This document shows positions 42,821 through 53,288 of a DNA stretch of 64,000 nt, piece after piece (positions within the stretch are counted from its first letter, which is position 1; each line of letters starts with the position of its first letter). Position numbers and translations under genes: made by a program. Source of the stretch: Chthonomonas sp. UBA2387 (lineage in GTDB: Bacteria > Armatimonadota > Fimbriimonadia > Fimbriimonadales > Fimbriimonadaceae); the NCBI GenBank assembly GCA_002343445.1, contig DDSP01000048.1, positions 5,086 to 69,085 on the forward strand, in the 5' to 3' direction. Under the pieces are notes generated by a model that was not told the DNA's origin, made no database searches, and worked only from the letters and a program-made list of their open reading frames with translations.

Positions 42821-44743
42821 CTACGCCGCGACGGCCGATTCAGAGCGGATCGGTGCCGACCGCGCGCGGAGGGCAAGCGGTTTGCGCATCCCGCCGGCAC
42901 CCTCGATGGCCACCATCGAAGCCATCGCCGCCGCCTCGTTCGCCCAACTGTGCGCGAAGGGCTCCGACGCGCCCGGCAGGAACGCCACGAAGTCGCCCTC
43001 GGTGCGGCGGCAGAGCATCCCGCCCAGCGGCAACTTGGCCCGCAACTTGCGCGCGAACGTGCGTTGCGCCCGCATGAGCGCCGGCCGGCCGAATGTCTCC
43101 AAGATGTCGCGCTTCTTCAGCGGCTCCAGATAGACCAACCACCCCTCGCCCGCCTCGGCGACGGACGTCTGGAACTCCTTGGCCGTCATCAGGCCGCTCT
43201 CCCGCTGGCTCTGCTCGACCAAGCGGCCGATGGCCTGGCCCAGCTCGGCGGCCACCAAGCGGAGCGTGTGCTGCTCGTGGACGTCGATGCCGCCCGCAAC
43301 CGGGGTGGAGACGGTGAGAATCCCGTAGGGCGTCTCGTCGAACTGGATGGGGATGGCGCAGAAGCTGCCCACGCGTTGGCGGAGCGCCTCGGCGCGGTCG
43401 CAACGCTGGTCTTCGAACACGTCGAACAGAGCCAATTCGGGTGCGCCGATCTTCAGCCATCCGGCCGAACCGGGGCCGTAGGCAAAGCTCATCGTCTCCA
43501 GGAACCGGATCGTGCGCCCGCGTCCCGCCACGTGGAGCATCTCGGATCCGTCGAGGAACACGACGCCAAGGTGGTCCCAATCGAACGATTCGCCCAACTC
43601 GGCGACCACGCGCGCGGCCAGCGATTCGGGCGTTTGGGCGCCAGCGGTGGCTGTGGCGATTTCGTAAAGAAGCTCGGCCTCGCGCAGCCGGGCCTCGGTG
43701 CGGCGCTGGGCAGCGCTTTCGCGGAGCAACCAGGCCAGGATCGGGGCGGATTCCTCCGCTTGCTGTCGGGCCTCGTCCAACGTCTCCGGGTTCTCGCAAC
43801 GGAGGGTGAGCATGCCGCACGGGCGGCCCTGATCGAGCAACACCACGTTGGCCGAAGTCAGCTTGTCGCCAGGCGTCTGAAGTGCGCGGAGCCGGTCGGC
43901 GGCTTGCGTCGGGATGGACTCCAGACCCTTGGTCACGTCCATGTGGAGCGCTTGTTGGGCCATCGGGTGAGGGACCTCGCCCTCCACGGCCCGCACCACG
44001 AACGCGTCGCTGAACTGCGCGTAGGTGTGCAGGATGGCTTGGTCCACACGCGTCAGTTTGGTCATGGTCGAAGCCACCGACTTGTAGAAATCCGCTCCCT
44101 TGGCGTGCCGGGTCTCGATCAGTTTGACAAGCAAGCGGTCTTGGCGGCTGCGAACCTGGAGCTGTCGGAATTCGTCGCGCAGCGCGCGGTAGCTCTCGCG
44201 AAGCTGCAAGTAGGCCGTCGGCTCGATCGTCTCGTCCGGCGTCTCGGGGTCGGCAGGGGGCAGCACCGGCTCGCCGATGGCCTGGCTCTCGCTCATCACG
44301 GTGCGGCGCTGGGTCATCAGCAGGCCGATCGCGGCGACCAGGCCGACCGTGCCCAAAAGGCCGAGGCTGGGTTGGGTGTGCCGGGCGACCAACGCGTCGG
44401 CGACCAGCAAGGCGGCGGCGGCCAAAGGCGCCATGGCGCTGGGGTGCGAACCGAACCGAGCGGCGGCATACGCCAGCGGCGCAAGGACGACATAGCCGAA
44501 CGCATCCAGCCGCCCGACGGCCGCGAGTGCGAACGCGATGAGAAAGGAATCGGCCACGGCCGAAAAGCCGGAGACGCCCGGATTCCGCAGCCCGCGACGT
44601 TCGAGCAGAAACACCAACACGCCGAGCGCGGCGAACAGGGCCGCTGCGCCGCCCACCCACTCGAATTCGCTGGCCGAGCCGAAGCGAAACGCCGCAGCGG
44701 CGGCACCGATGGCAAGGAGAAGGCGCGCGATCAGTTCGAACAT
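42821..44743 (-). CDS. Membrane GAF-domain protein with degenerate GGDEF-like end
   Basis: 640 residues. Four to six hydrophobic helices lie within 1-150 (LLLAIGAAAAAF; ALFAALGVLVFLL; PLAAAALLVADALVA; LLGTVGLVAAIGLLM). A coiled-coil-like linker (LRESYRALRDEFRQLQVRSRQDRL) and two GAF-like domains follow (about 205-335 and 355-500; FDWDHLGVVFLDG, FCAIPIQFDETPYGILTV). The last region has a cyclase-like layout (GWLVYLEPLKKRDILETFG, then RRTEGDFVAFLPG), where TEGDF stands in place of GGDEF. It is therefore predicted to be catalytically inactive and to act as a sensor or c-di-GMP/GTP effector. Terminator at its 3' side. Confidence 0.75.
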   Translation of the reverse strand: MFELIARLLLAIGAAAAAFRFGSASEFEWVGGAAALFAALGVLVFLLERRGLRNPGVSGFSAVADSFLIAFALAAVGRLDAFGYVVLAPLAYAAARFGSHPSAMAPLAAAALLVADALVARHTQPSLGLLGTVGLVAAIGLLMTQRRTVMSESQAIGEPVLPPADPETPDETIEPTAYLQLRESYRALRDEFRQLQVRSRQDRLLVKLIETRHAKGADFYKSVASTMTKLTRVDQAILHTYAQFSDAFVVRAVEGEVPHPMAQQALHMDVTKGLESIPTQAADRLRALQTPGDKLTSANVVLLDQGRPCGMLTLRCENPETLDEARQQAEESAPILAWLLRESAAQRRTEARLREAELLYEIATATAGAQTPESLAARVVAELGESFDWDHLGVVFLDGSEMLHVAGRGRTIRFLETMSFAYGPGSAGWLKIGAPELALFDVFEDQRCDRAEALRQRVGSFCAIPIQFDETPYGILTVSTPVAGGIDVHEQHTLRLVAAELGQAIGRLVEQSQRESGLMTAKEFQTSVAEAGEGWLVYLEPLKKRDILETFGRPALMRAQRTFARKLRAKLPLGGMLCRRTEGDFVAFLPGASEPFAHSWANEAAAMASMVAIEGAGGMRKPLALRARSAPIRSESAVAA

Positions 44744-44850
44744 GACGACCTGCTTTAGGTTTCGGTCAAACCCCGCAACTTTGCAGGGTGTTCAGGCTCG
44801 CCGCGAGCGAATTCCACACGGATCGGGCCCTCGGTAAACTGCGCTTCAGG

Positions 44851-46188
44851 ATGCCTACCCGGCGCGACGTGATTAAACTTGGCGCGAGCAGCGTTCTCGC
44901 GGGTTCGCTGGGCCGATTCGCCATGACCAACACCACCCAAGACCCCGTTCCCTCCCCCGAGCCTCGCGTTGCCTCGTTCGAATCGCTGGCGTTCGGCATG
45001 TTCGTCCACTGGGGGCTCTACTCCCAGATCGGCAAGGGCGAGTGGGCCATGCACCTCCACCGCATCCCGAAGGACGAGTACATGAAGCTCATGGGCACGT
45101 TCACCGCGAAGGACTTCGACGCGGCCAAGCTCGCCAAGACGGCCAAGCGGTCTGGGATGAAGTACATCACGCACACCACGCGCCACCACGACGGATTCAG
45201 CCTGTACGACACGCGGGGGCTCTCCAAGCTCGATGTCACCCACACCCCGGCCAAACGCGACCTCATCCTCGAATTCGTCGAGGCGTGCCGCGCCGAGGGG
45301 ATCGTACCGATGCTCTACTGCACCACGCTGGATTGGAGCGACGAGCGGTTCGCCAACGACTGGGAGGGCTACCACAAGTACCTGCAAGCCAGCGTCGAAC
45401 TGCTGTGCACGCGGTACGGGAAGATCGGCGGGTTCTGGTTCGATGGCAACTGGAGCAAGAAGGACGCCGACTGGCACGAAACGGAACTGTATGCGGTCAT
45501 CCGCAAGCACCAGCCCGACGCCATCGTCATCAACAACTCGGGGATCGACGCCATGGGTCGGGGTGGCCATCCCGAGGTGGACAGCGTCACGTTCGAACGG
45601 GGCCGTCCGACGCCCCTCGATCGAAAGGGCGCGAAGAAGTACGTCGCCGCCGAGATGTGCCACACGATGAACTTCCACTGGGGCGTGGCGAACCAAGACT
45701 TCAACTTCCTTTCACCCGCCCACGTCATCGAAGAGCTTTGCTTCGCCCGACGCGCCGGGGCGAACCTGCTTATGAACATCGGGCCCGAAGCCCAGGGCGC
45801 GATTCCCGCCTACGAGGGTGCGGCGCTGGCCCGAGTGGGCGACTGGATCGAGCTGCACGGAGGTCCGGAAGGCGTCATGTACCAGGGGCGTCCTGCGGGG
45901 ATCTCGGCCGAGGGCGACGACTTCGCCTTGGCGATGGGCGACGAGGTGTACCTGTTCGTGACGAACCTGACGGCCACCAGCAACACGCAGGCTCATGGGC
46001 CCAAGAGCCGGGGTCCGGGCAAGCGCGTGTTCAGGGGCTTGAACCGCGAGTTCAGCGAGGCGCATTGGATGGACAACGGCGAGAGGCTGAGCTTCGAGAG
46101 CGACCTCTCCGCGCGCGAACTGCGGCTCGAAGCCACGGGCTACCCCTATGGGACCAACACGGTCGTCCGGGTCGCCAGGCTCCGCTAA
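44851..46188 (+). CDS. Alpha-L-fucosidase (GH29), Tat-exported
   Basis: 445 residues. A twin-arginine signal (TRRDVIKLGASSVLAGSLGRF) precedes a GH29 TIM barrel: FGMFVHWGLYSQIGKGEW, GMKYITHTTRHHDGFSLYD (substrate His pair), and GGFWFDGNWSKKD with the nucleophile Asp. The region ANLLMNIGPEAQGAIP is the conserved barrel-closing segment. It hydrolyses alpha-L-fucosyl residues in the periplasm or outside. TAAACT (44835-44840) ends 10 bp before the ATG at 44851; the in-frame start at 44788 would destroy the signal peptide. It is one of several saccharide-directed exported proteins here. Confidence 0.92.
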   Translation: MPTRRDVIKLGASSVLAGSLGRFAMTNTTQDPVPSPEPRVASFESLAFGMFVHWGLYSQIGKGEWAMHLHRIPKDEYMKLMGTFTAKDFDAAKLAKTAKRSGMKYITHTTRHHDGFSLYDTRGLSKLDVTHTPAKRDLILEFVEACRAEGIVPMLYCTTLDWSDERFANDWEGYHKYLQASVELLCTRYGKIGGFWFDGNWSKKDADWHETELYAVIRKHQPDAIVINNSGIDAMGRGGHPEVDSVTFERGRPTPLDRKGAKKYVAAEMCHTMNFHWGVANQDFNFLSPAHVIEELCFARRAGANLLMNIGPEAQGAIPAYEGAALARVGDWIELHGGPEGVMYQGRPAGISAEGDDFALAMGDEVYLFVTNLTATSNTQAHGPKSRGPGKRVFRGLNREFSEAHWMDNGERLSFESDLSARELRLEATGYPYGTNTVVRVARLR

Positions 46189-46194
46189 GGCGAG

Positions 46195-46536
46195 TCACCA
46201 AGCCTGAAACGCATCCGGGTAGTGGTGGATCGCGTCGGGGCAGACGACCACGACGTCGAACCGCCATTCGTGGTCCAAGCCGGCACCCTCGGCGTAGCGT
46301 GCCGCAGCATCCACCAGCCGCTGGATCTTGGCGGGCGTCACCGCCGACAAGGCGTCGTCGGGGTTGCGGCGGGCCTTGACTTCGACGAACACGAGCCGTT
46401 CGCCGTCCAACGCGATCAGATCGATCTCCCCGCGCCCGGACTTGAATCGGCGCGTGAGCAGCGTCAGGCCCTTGGCCAAGAGGTGTTCGGCGGCGCGGTC
46501 TTCGGCGTTCGTGCCTACGCTTCGAGGCTGAGGCAA
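46195..46536 (-). CDS. YraN/UPF0102 family nuclease-like protein
   Basis: 113 residues from a TTG. GRGEIDLIALDGERLVFVEVKAR is split here as GRGEIDLIALDG and LVFVEVKARR, the archetypal endonuclease-like acidic/Lys motif of UPF0102. The rest (SAVTPAKIQRLVDAAARYA, then WRFDVVVVCPD) fits the family. AAGGAGG lies 7 bp before the TTG and within the last codons of rnhB, which strongly supports this start over the longer ATG reading at 46587. The rnhB-yraN pair is widespread in bacteria. Biological role unknown. Confidence 0.9.
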   Translation of the reverse strand: MPQPRSVGTNAEDRAAEHLLAKGLTLLTRRFKSGRGEIDLIALDGERLVFVEVKARRNPDDALSAVTPAKIQRLVDAAARYAEGAGLDHEWRFDVVVVCPDAIHHYPDAFQAW

Positions 46537-47114
46537 AGCTGCGCCTCCTTCTTGAACGGGGCGAACGTCAGACGGTGGATCGGGCACGGTCCATGCCGCT
46601 CGATGGCGGCCAGATGCTCGGGAGTGGCGTAACCGAAGTGCCGCTCGAACCCGTACTCGGGATACTCGCCGGCGAGCTTGCGCATGAGGGCGTCACGATG
46701 CGTTTTTGCTAGGATCGAAGCGGCGGCAATGCACGCAACCTTGGCGTCTCCGTCCACGATGGCGCGGCCCCGGTCGGCCAATCCCGGAGGCAGTCGGTTG
46801 CCGTCCACCAGCACCTCGGCGTCTTGGATGCCCAGGTCAGAAACCGCTTGCTCCATGGCGTCGAGCGTCGCCCACAGGATGTTTCGGCGCTCGATGGCCC
46901 CGAGGTCGCCGATGGCGAGAGTCCAGCGGCTGGCGGATCGGATGCGCTTGGCCAGCCGTTCGCGGGTGGAGGCGTCGAGCTTCTTCGAGTCGTCCAGTTC
47001 GGGGCACCGGAAGCCCTTCGGCAACTGGACGGCGGCGACGACCACGGGACCCGCGAGGGGCCCTCGGCCTGCTTCGTCCACTCCGATCGCGTCGGGGATG
47101 CGCTTCAGCGGCAT
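46515..47114 (-). CDS. rnhB: Ribonuclease HII
   Basis: 199 residues. IGVDEAGRGPLAGPVVVAA contains the DEAGRG motif with two catalytic acidic residues. DDSKKLDASTRERL, VLVDGNRLPPGL and DGDAKVACIAAASILAKTHRDALM provide the remaining acidic ligands. HFGYATPEHLAAIERHGPCPIHRLTF is the C-terminal signature. It removes RNA from RNA-DNA hybrids and misincorporated ribonucleotides. The ATG at 47114 gives a full-length enzyme. Its 3' end overlaps yraN by 22 bp. Confidence 0.97.
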   Translation of the reverse strand: MPLKRIPDAIGVDEAGRGPLAGPVVVAAVQLPKGFRCPELDDSKKLDASTRERLAKRIRSASRWTLAIGDLGAIERRNILWATLDAMEQAVSDLGIQDAEVLVDGNRLPPGLADRGRAIVDGDAKVACIAAASILAKTHRDALMRKLAGEYPEYGFERHFGYATPEHLAAIERHGPCPIHRLTFAPFKKEAQLCLSLEA

Positions 47115-47264
47115 GCTTACGATGATGACGAGTCGGGAGGCGCGCGAGTCGCGCAACGAAGAAGTCCCAAGCACGAAACACTTCGCCACCCGTGTTGCGT
47201 CTGTCTTAGAACAGCCGATACAGAGGTTACGGCCCACCTTCGGCTGTGAACAACAGGAGGCAAG

Positions 47265-47783
47265 ATGCCCGAAAAGATCAGCGACCAACATCCGATTCGA
47301 CGCATGTTCGGCGAGATGGTGCATCGAGCGTTCCACGACCGACTCGAACTGCGTGGCGACGAGGATGTGGAACGTTACGTGTCCAATCTGCTCGTCGAGT
47401 TCCTTCACGACGACCAGATCTACGCCATCCGCAACGCGTACGGCAAGCGCGTGACCGACCTGGGCGAGATGCTCCTGGAAGGCGACGTGCGCTACAACGC
47501 CCCTTCCTTCGAACGCGAGCGGGAGGTCCACAAGCACGTCGGCGACTTTCTGTTGTTCTGGGCCGGACTGTTCCCCGAGTCGGTGCCCAAGTCCGCGATG
47601 ACGCTCAACGGCGAGCCGCTGCTGCCTCCGATCGCCCAAGGCCGGACGAGCTACGGCATCGTCAGCGAGTTTCGGCACGAGCCGTTCGGACGCGAGTCGT
47701 CGTTCTACGACAAGATGAGCCGCCGTTTCGAGGCCTACGTCGTGGGCCTTCGCTACGTGCGCCAAGAGATCGGCGTGTTCTAG
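47265..47783 (+). CDS. Conserved-looking cytoplasmic protein of unknown function
   Basis: 172 residues from an ATG with a strong AGGAGG 5 bp upstream. It is all-alpha in appearance, without signal peptide or membrane segments: FGEMVHRAFHDRLELRGDED, VERYVSNLLVEFLHDDQIY, VHKHVGDFLLFWAGLFPES and SRRFEAYVVGLRYVRQEIG. Its uniform codon use and full translation-start signal show it is real. No catalytic motif recognised. It overlaps the convergent flavoprotein gene by 4 bp. The 150-bp gap before it contains a weak TTGCGT-N17-ATACAG promoter-like pair (about 47187-47215). Confidence 0.75.
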   Translation: MPEKISDQHPIRRMFGEMVHRAFHDRLELRGDEDVERYVSNLLVEFLHDDQIYAIRNAYGKRVTDLGEMLLEGDVRYNAPSFEREREVHKHVGDFLLFWAGLFPESVPKSAMTLNGEPLLPPIAQGRTSYGIVSEFRHEPFGRESSFYDKMSRRFEAYVVGLRYVRQEIGVF

Positions 47784-49042
47784 GCGGGTGTGGCGACGGA
47801 GGAGGCGACCAGTCGCCCGCATCGGTCTCCTGACCGCATCGCGCCCTCGATCGAGCTGTTGTCCACCCACTCGCCCGCCAGAAAGAGGCCGGGAGTCTGG
47901 GTTTCGATGCTCGGCGCGTGCTTCTGGAAGCCGGGTGCCTGAGCCAGTTGAGCGTTGCGGACGCGGTAGGTGCGCAGGTGACGCCACTGCTTCGGGTTGG
48001 CGTTGGGGAACCAGGCCTCCATCTCCTTGCGGAGGACGACGTCGAGGTAGGTGTCCGTGCGGTCGGCGCCGTCCAACAGGGTGAGCGATACCAAGTGCTT
48101 GCCGACAGGGGCGGCGGCGGGGCAGAGGTTGGTCACGGGCACGACATGGTTGGCCAGCCCTTCGCCGGAGCCGTTCAGAACGATGAACTTGCTCTTGATC
48201 ACGGGCTCGGGGGTCTCGAAGTACATGCAGACCGACGTGGGTCCGTTGCTCGGGGCGGCGATGCCGGCCAGACGAGCCGATTCGCCCGCCGATGCTGCCA
48301 AGATCACGGCCGAGGCCTCGATGGTCTCGCCGTCCTCGGTGACGACGCCGGTCACGCGCCCGCCTTCTCGCTTCAAGCTGGCGACGCGCGCCTTGAAACG
48401 AAAGGCGCTGGCCGGGAGCGAGGCCGCGAGCTGTGCCGGGATCGCCTCGATGCCTTGGTTGGGCACCACGGTGTCGCCTTCGACCAGCATCTTGGACACC
48501 CAATTGAACTGGTTCGAGGAGACCTGCAGGCCCCGGTCCAAGAACACGCCGCCGTAGAAGGGCCGCATGAACGTGTCGAGCAGCCGCTCGCTGAACCCGA
48601 ACCGCCGCAGGTAGGTCTCCGCCGTCGTGTCTTCCTCGTGCCGCAGGTCGGCTTCGGTCGAATCCTCCAGGTGCTTGGCCCACGCGCAGAGCCGGAACTT
48701 GTCGGGCCACGAGACGAATCGGTTGAACAGGATCAGCGACACGTCGCGCCGATCGAACTGCAGGCCATGCCGCTTGACGCCATCGAACACCTCGGCCCCC
48801 GAGGCGAACACGCGCAGGTCCAGCTTGCCCATGTCGAGTTCGGCTTGCGGCGTCGGATAGGCCGTGAAAAGCGTCTGGAACCCGCGATCGAGCCGGAATC
48901 CGTCCACGACGTCCGTCTTCAACCGGCCACCCGCGCGGTCGTCGGCGTCGAGGATGAGGAACGGAACTTGGGCTTCGCTAAGGCGTCGGGCGGCGATCAG
49001 CCCCGCTAGACCGGCGCCGACAATGACCACAGGCTTTGGCAT
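47780..49042 (-). CDS. FAD-dependent amine oxidase/desaturase-like protein
   Basis: 420 residues. The N-terminal dinucleotide fold VVIVGAGLAGLIAARRL with FLILDADDRAGGRLKTD is the FAD-binding region; GFRLDRGFQTLF follows as in phytoene desaturase and protoporphyrinogen oxidase relatives. TPGLFLAGEWVDNSSIEGAMRSG, split as TPGLFLAGEWVDNSSIEGAM and RSGDRCG, is the C-terminal FAD-binding motif. Substrate unknown; carotenoid or amine oxidation are both possible. The ATG at 49042 is preceded by TATCACT about 7 bp upstream, a probable -10 element. It faces TerC divergently. Confidence 0.85.
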   Translation of the reverse strand: MPKPVVIVGAGLAGLIAARRLSEAQVPFLILDADDRAGGRLKTDVVDGFRLDRGFQTLFTAYPTPQAELDMGKLDLRVFASGAEVFDGVKRHGLQFDRRDVSLILFNRFVSWPDKFRLCAWAKHLEDSTEADLRHEEDTTAETYLRRFGFSERLLDTFMRPFYGGVFLDRGLQVSSNQFNWVSKMLVEGDTVVPNQGIEAIPAQLAASLPASAFRFKARVASLKREGGRVTGVVTEDGETIEASAVILAASAGESARLAGIAAPSNGPTSVCMYFETPEPVIKSKFIVLNGSGEGLANHVVPVTNLCPAAAPVGKHLVSLTLLDGADRTDTYLDVVLRKEMEAWFPNANPKQWRHLRTYRVRNAQLAQAPGFQKHAPSIETQTPGLFLAGEWVDNSSIEGAMRSGDRCGRLVASSVATPA

Positions 49043-49123
49043 TGCCGCTAGTGATACCTTGTCTGGAATGTCTCGGTGGCATACAGTTCGACCCCGATAG
49101 AGGCCACAATACGCCCACCGACT

Positions 49124-49853
<730 letters not shown>

Positions 49854-49867
<14 letters not shown>

Positions 49868-51026
49868 GGCGGTCGAGCGGTTCCAGTTGGGCGGTATCGC
49901 GTCGGTCCAGCCGTTCGCCAACCGCGGCAACATCAATCCCGAGTGTTGGCTCGTGGAGTTGGATCAGGGCAAGTTCTTGGTCCAGAAAATCAACACTTTG
50001 GTGTTCTGCGACCCTCGGCGGGTGATGGATGGGGCCACGGCATGGCTGGCGGCCCAGGATCGACTGATGCGCGAAGGCGCCCTTCCGCCCGGGTGGCAGG
50101 CGTTCTCGTTCGCGACCACACCGGAGGGGTCCAACCTGGTGGAGGACGGATCGGGCTGGTGGCGCGCGATGAGCCTGATCGAAGGAGTGCGCTGCTACAA
50201 GCGGCTGAGCGACGTCGGCGATCGGGATCGGCAGTTGGCCGTCGCTCGCGAGATCGGTCGGGGGTTGGCCGCCGCCGCCGCCATCGGCTCGCACGTGCGT
50301 TTGGATCGCGGTTCGTTGCCCGGGTTTCACGACACCGAAGGCTACTATCGTCAACTCGAGGCCGTGCTGCGCGGATGCACCGACGTGTCCCAATGCACCG
50401 ACCTCCTGCCCACCGACCCCCTCGTGCTCGACGCCACCCGGCACCTCTACACGGTGCGTGATGGATCGCTTTTGAGCCAAAGACTTGCCCAAATCGGACC
50501 GATGGTGGAGGCCTTGCTCCGCGACAGGCCGGCCGCCATGGCGTTGAGAGACATGTGGTGCGAGGCGACGGCCGTCCATGGCGACACCAAGCTGGAGAAC
50601 TTCCTGTTCGACGCCGAGGGCCGCGTGGTGGCGCTGGTGGATTTGGACACCGTCATGCCCGGGCCGTGGGAACTCGATTGGGCCGACGCCGTTCGGTCGC
50701 TGGCCAACCCCGCCGGCGAGATCGTGGCCGACCTGGAGACTGTGCGCTACGACGCCGAGGTCGAGCACGCCATGCGCGAGGGGTTCTTGGGTGCCCGCTC
50801 CGCTCCTCTCGGTACCGAGGTGTCCGCCAGGATGTGTCGCGCGGCATTGGCGATGACCTTGGAGCAGGCGTTGCGCTTTGCGACCGACTACCTGCGGGGC
50901 GACACGTACTATCACGTGCCTGCGGATGCGCCGGACCTCAACAGGAATCGCGCCGAGGTGCAGATGCGGTTGGCCGAGCTGATGCGGGACGCTTACGCGG
51001 CTTCGCTGTCCATCTCCGGGCCGTAG
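49854..51026 (+). CDS. APH-fold small-molecule kinase (NahK-like)
   Basis: 390 residues. QPFANRGNINPECWLVELDQGKFLVQKIN is split around the ATP-binding Lys (FLVQKIN). The catalytic loop AVHGDTKLENFLFD (Brenner motif) and metal-binding VALVDLDTVMPGPWELDWADA follow. The pairing HGDTKxxNxLFD plus DLDTVMPGP is especially like N-acetylhexosamine 1-kinases, so an aminosugar or related sugar is the best guess, but antibiotic-like or choline-like substrates cannot be excluded. It starts inside terC and its 3' end overlaps the diguanylate cyclase gene by 34 bp. Confidence 0.82.
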
Positions 51027-53200
51027 ACCAGCACTCGGTTCCGGCCGCTGGCCTTCGCGGCATAGAGGGCCTTGTCCGATTGGATCGTCAGGTCCCGAAG
51101 CTCAAGGTCCTCGCTGTTCGCCCAAGCGATGCCAAGGGACGCCGTGACGCGCAGGGTGGTGCCTTCCCACTCCATGACGGCATCCTCTAGTGCGACTCGG
51201 GCGCGCTCGGAGACCAAGATGGCGGTTTCCATATCCGTGTTCGGCAGGAACAGGGCGAACTCCTCGCCGCCGTACCGGCTGAGCACGTCCACTTCGCGGG
51301 TCGCGCCTTGGATCACCTTGGCCACCAGCTTGAGCACTTGGTCGCCCGCCTCGTGCCCGTAGGTGTCGTTGACCGACTTGAACCGGTCCACGTCGATCAG
51401 CACCATAGCGGCAGACCAGCCCTGGCGGCGGCACATGCTCACGAGTTCGCCGGCCCGCTCCATGAAATGGCGTCGGTTGGAAAGTCCTGTGAGCGAATCG
51501 GTTCGGGCAAGTTCGTGCAACTGTTGCTCGGTGCGTTTGCGGTCGCTGATGTCCATTGCCGCGCCGCGCCACCCGACGATCGTGGTCGAACCGTTGGCGC
51601 AGATGGGAACGGCGCTGACTTCGAGAGAGATGCGTTCGCCGCCCTTGGAGAGGACTTCGAGTTCGGCACCACGGAACCCGTCGCTGCCGTTTTCGGGGTC
51701 CATGAGCACGGCGGCATCCTCGCGGACATCGGCTGTGAGCAGGCTGAAGATGGAGCGCCCGTACAGCTCTTCCGGCCTAAAGCCCAACAAATCGCGCACA
51801 CGGTCGCTGGCGTGGGTGAACACCCCGCGCCGGTCGGTTTCCCAGATGAATTCGCCGACGGCTTCCGACACGTCGCGCAGACGGCGCTCGCTGTCGGCGA
51901 GTTCCTGCGTTCGTTTCTGGATGCGCTCTTCCAACGAGGCGTTGAGCCGGGCGAGATCGTTGCTGAGGTTCTTGATCTCCTGTTGCGTTCGGCTCGCTAC
52001 GGCGCCGAGGGCACCGGCGTTGCCCACGGTGTAGACGAGGAACGCCCACCCGGTCAGCATCGAGCCTTCCAGGTTCCCCACGCTCATCCATACGTCGTGG
52101 CTGGCCGCCAAGAACGTGAGCAGGAACGACACGACCACCAGCACCGCGCCGTCGCGCTTGCGGGCGGCCGCCCAAACCACCCCGCCCAGCACCATGAGCA
52201 TCACGACGAGGACGTAGAGCGACACCAAGCTGCGATGCTGCGTGAACACCGTCGGATGGGTCGCGATCACGTAGGCGGCACCCGCTCCGGAGAACGCCGA
52301 GGCCACCCAGAGCGGCACTTTGGGGATCTCGTGGGGGTAGAGCCGCCGCATGAAGCCATAGATGGCGAGCGGAATGGCGAGCAGCAGGACGTACTCGAGC
52401 TTGAGCCGCGACACCTCGTCAATGGCGGGAAACACCGAGTAGTGGTAGGACTGCGTGACCTGCAGATAGAAGCCCAGAATCAGCGAGAGCAGGGAGTAGA
52501 GCCCGTAACCCCAGTCCTTCGAGATCGCGAACATCACTGCGTAGTGCAGGAAGATGGCGAGCGCGGCGCCGAAGATGAGCCAAGCCAAGCTGCCCGCCCG
52601 TTGCTCTTGGAGAAGCAGGACGCTCGCACGACCGATTTCGGGGGTGACCGCGAGCCCGCCAACGGCATGAACGTGGTTCGACACGGCGATCGCCAGCCGG
52701 TGTTTGCTGTGGATGCCGGGAGGCAGCGTGACGACTTGCGGGACCATCTTGGACCGCTCGGTCGCGGCGTTGCCCGGCGTGCCGTTCTGGAAGATCCTCT
52801 TGCCGTCGAGATAGACGATGTAGGCGCCGGCGTTGTCCGGCATGGAAAGCGCGAGGTTGCCCGGATTCTTGCCGAGGTCGATGGTCAGGTGGTAGACGCC
52901 CATGCCTTGGGCGGGTTGCTTGACTGCGGCGTTCACCTCGGCGTCCCAGGGCGCGGGAACCGTGATGGCTTGCGTCGCTGGCTTTGCGACGTCCAGCGTT
53001 CCGGGCGCGAACAACCACTGGCCCGAGAGAGGGACGCTTCCGAGGCGGGAAAAGTCGACGCCTTTCAGGTCGAGCTGCCCGGTCCCGACGTGTGGGGCCG
53101 GGGCTTGGCTCAATCCCAGAGACGCCGTCAACGCGAGGACGACCCAGACGGATGCGCGGCACCATCGCAGGCTCATCTGGATTCGCGCAAGGTCGAACAT
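50993..53200 (-). CDS. 7TM-sensor diguanylate cyclase with PAS domain
   Basis: About 735 residues. A signal-like segment (VWVVLALTASLGLSQA) is followed by a periplasmic jelly-roll-like domain (SGQWLFAPG, GVYHLTIDLGKNPG, LDGKRIFQNG) as in 7TMR-DISM sensors, then seven hydrophobic helices (about 205-410). Then come a coiled coil, a PAS domain (about 455-575) and a GGDEF domain. The active site reads RYGGEEFALFL, and an inhibitory RxxD site (REVD) lies five residues before GGEEF, so cyclase and product feedback are predicted intact. It makes c-di-GMP, probably controlling adhesion or motility. The start (ATG 53200 or 53176) is uncertain. Confidence 0.92.
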   Translation of the reverse strand: MFDLARIQMSLRWCRASVWVVLALTASLGLSQAPAPHVGTGQLDLKGVDFSRLGSVPLSGQWLFAPGTLDVAKPATQAITVPAPWDAEVNAAVKQPAQGMGVYHLTIDLGKNPGNLALSMPDNAGAYIVYLDGKRIFQNGTPGNAATERSKMVPQVVTLPPGIHSKHRLAIAVSNHVHAVGGLAVTPEIGRASVLLLQEQRAGSLAWLIFGAALAIFLHYAVMFAISKDWGYGLYSLLSLILGFYLQVTQSYHYSVFPAIDEVSRLKLEYVLLLAIPLAIYGFMRRLYPHEIPKVPLWVASAFSGAGAAYVIATHPTVFTQHRSLVSLYVLVVMLMVLGGVVWAAARKRDGAVLVVVSFLLTFLAASHDVWMSVGNLEGSMLTGWAFLVYTVGNAGALGAVASRTQQEIKNLSNDLARLNASLEERIQKRTQELADSERRLRDVSEAVGEFIWETDRRGVFTHASDRVRDLLGFRPEELYGRSIFSLLTADVREDAAVLMDPENGSDGFRGAELEVLSKGGERISLEVSAVPICANGSTTIVGWRGAAMDISDRKRTEQQLHELARTDSLTGLSNRRHFMERAGELVSMCRRQGWSAAMVLIDVDRFKSVNDTYGHEAGDQVLKLVAKVIQGATREVDVLSRYGGEEFALFLPNTDMETAILVSERARVALEDAVMEWEGTTLRVTASLGIAWANSEDLELRDLTIQSDKALYAAKASGRNRVLVYGPEMDSEAA

Positions 53201-53288
53201 GGCATCACGGTCGCCCACGTCTCTCGGCAGACCACTAGGAGTATCGGCAATTCCGCGCGTCATTCGGAGTCGCCGACGCCTCGTATAA

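Noticed and set aside
49043..49123. Possible manganese riboswitch before terC
   Set aside because: Only 81 bp are available and no conserved yybP-ykoY loop sequence is visible.
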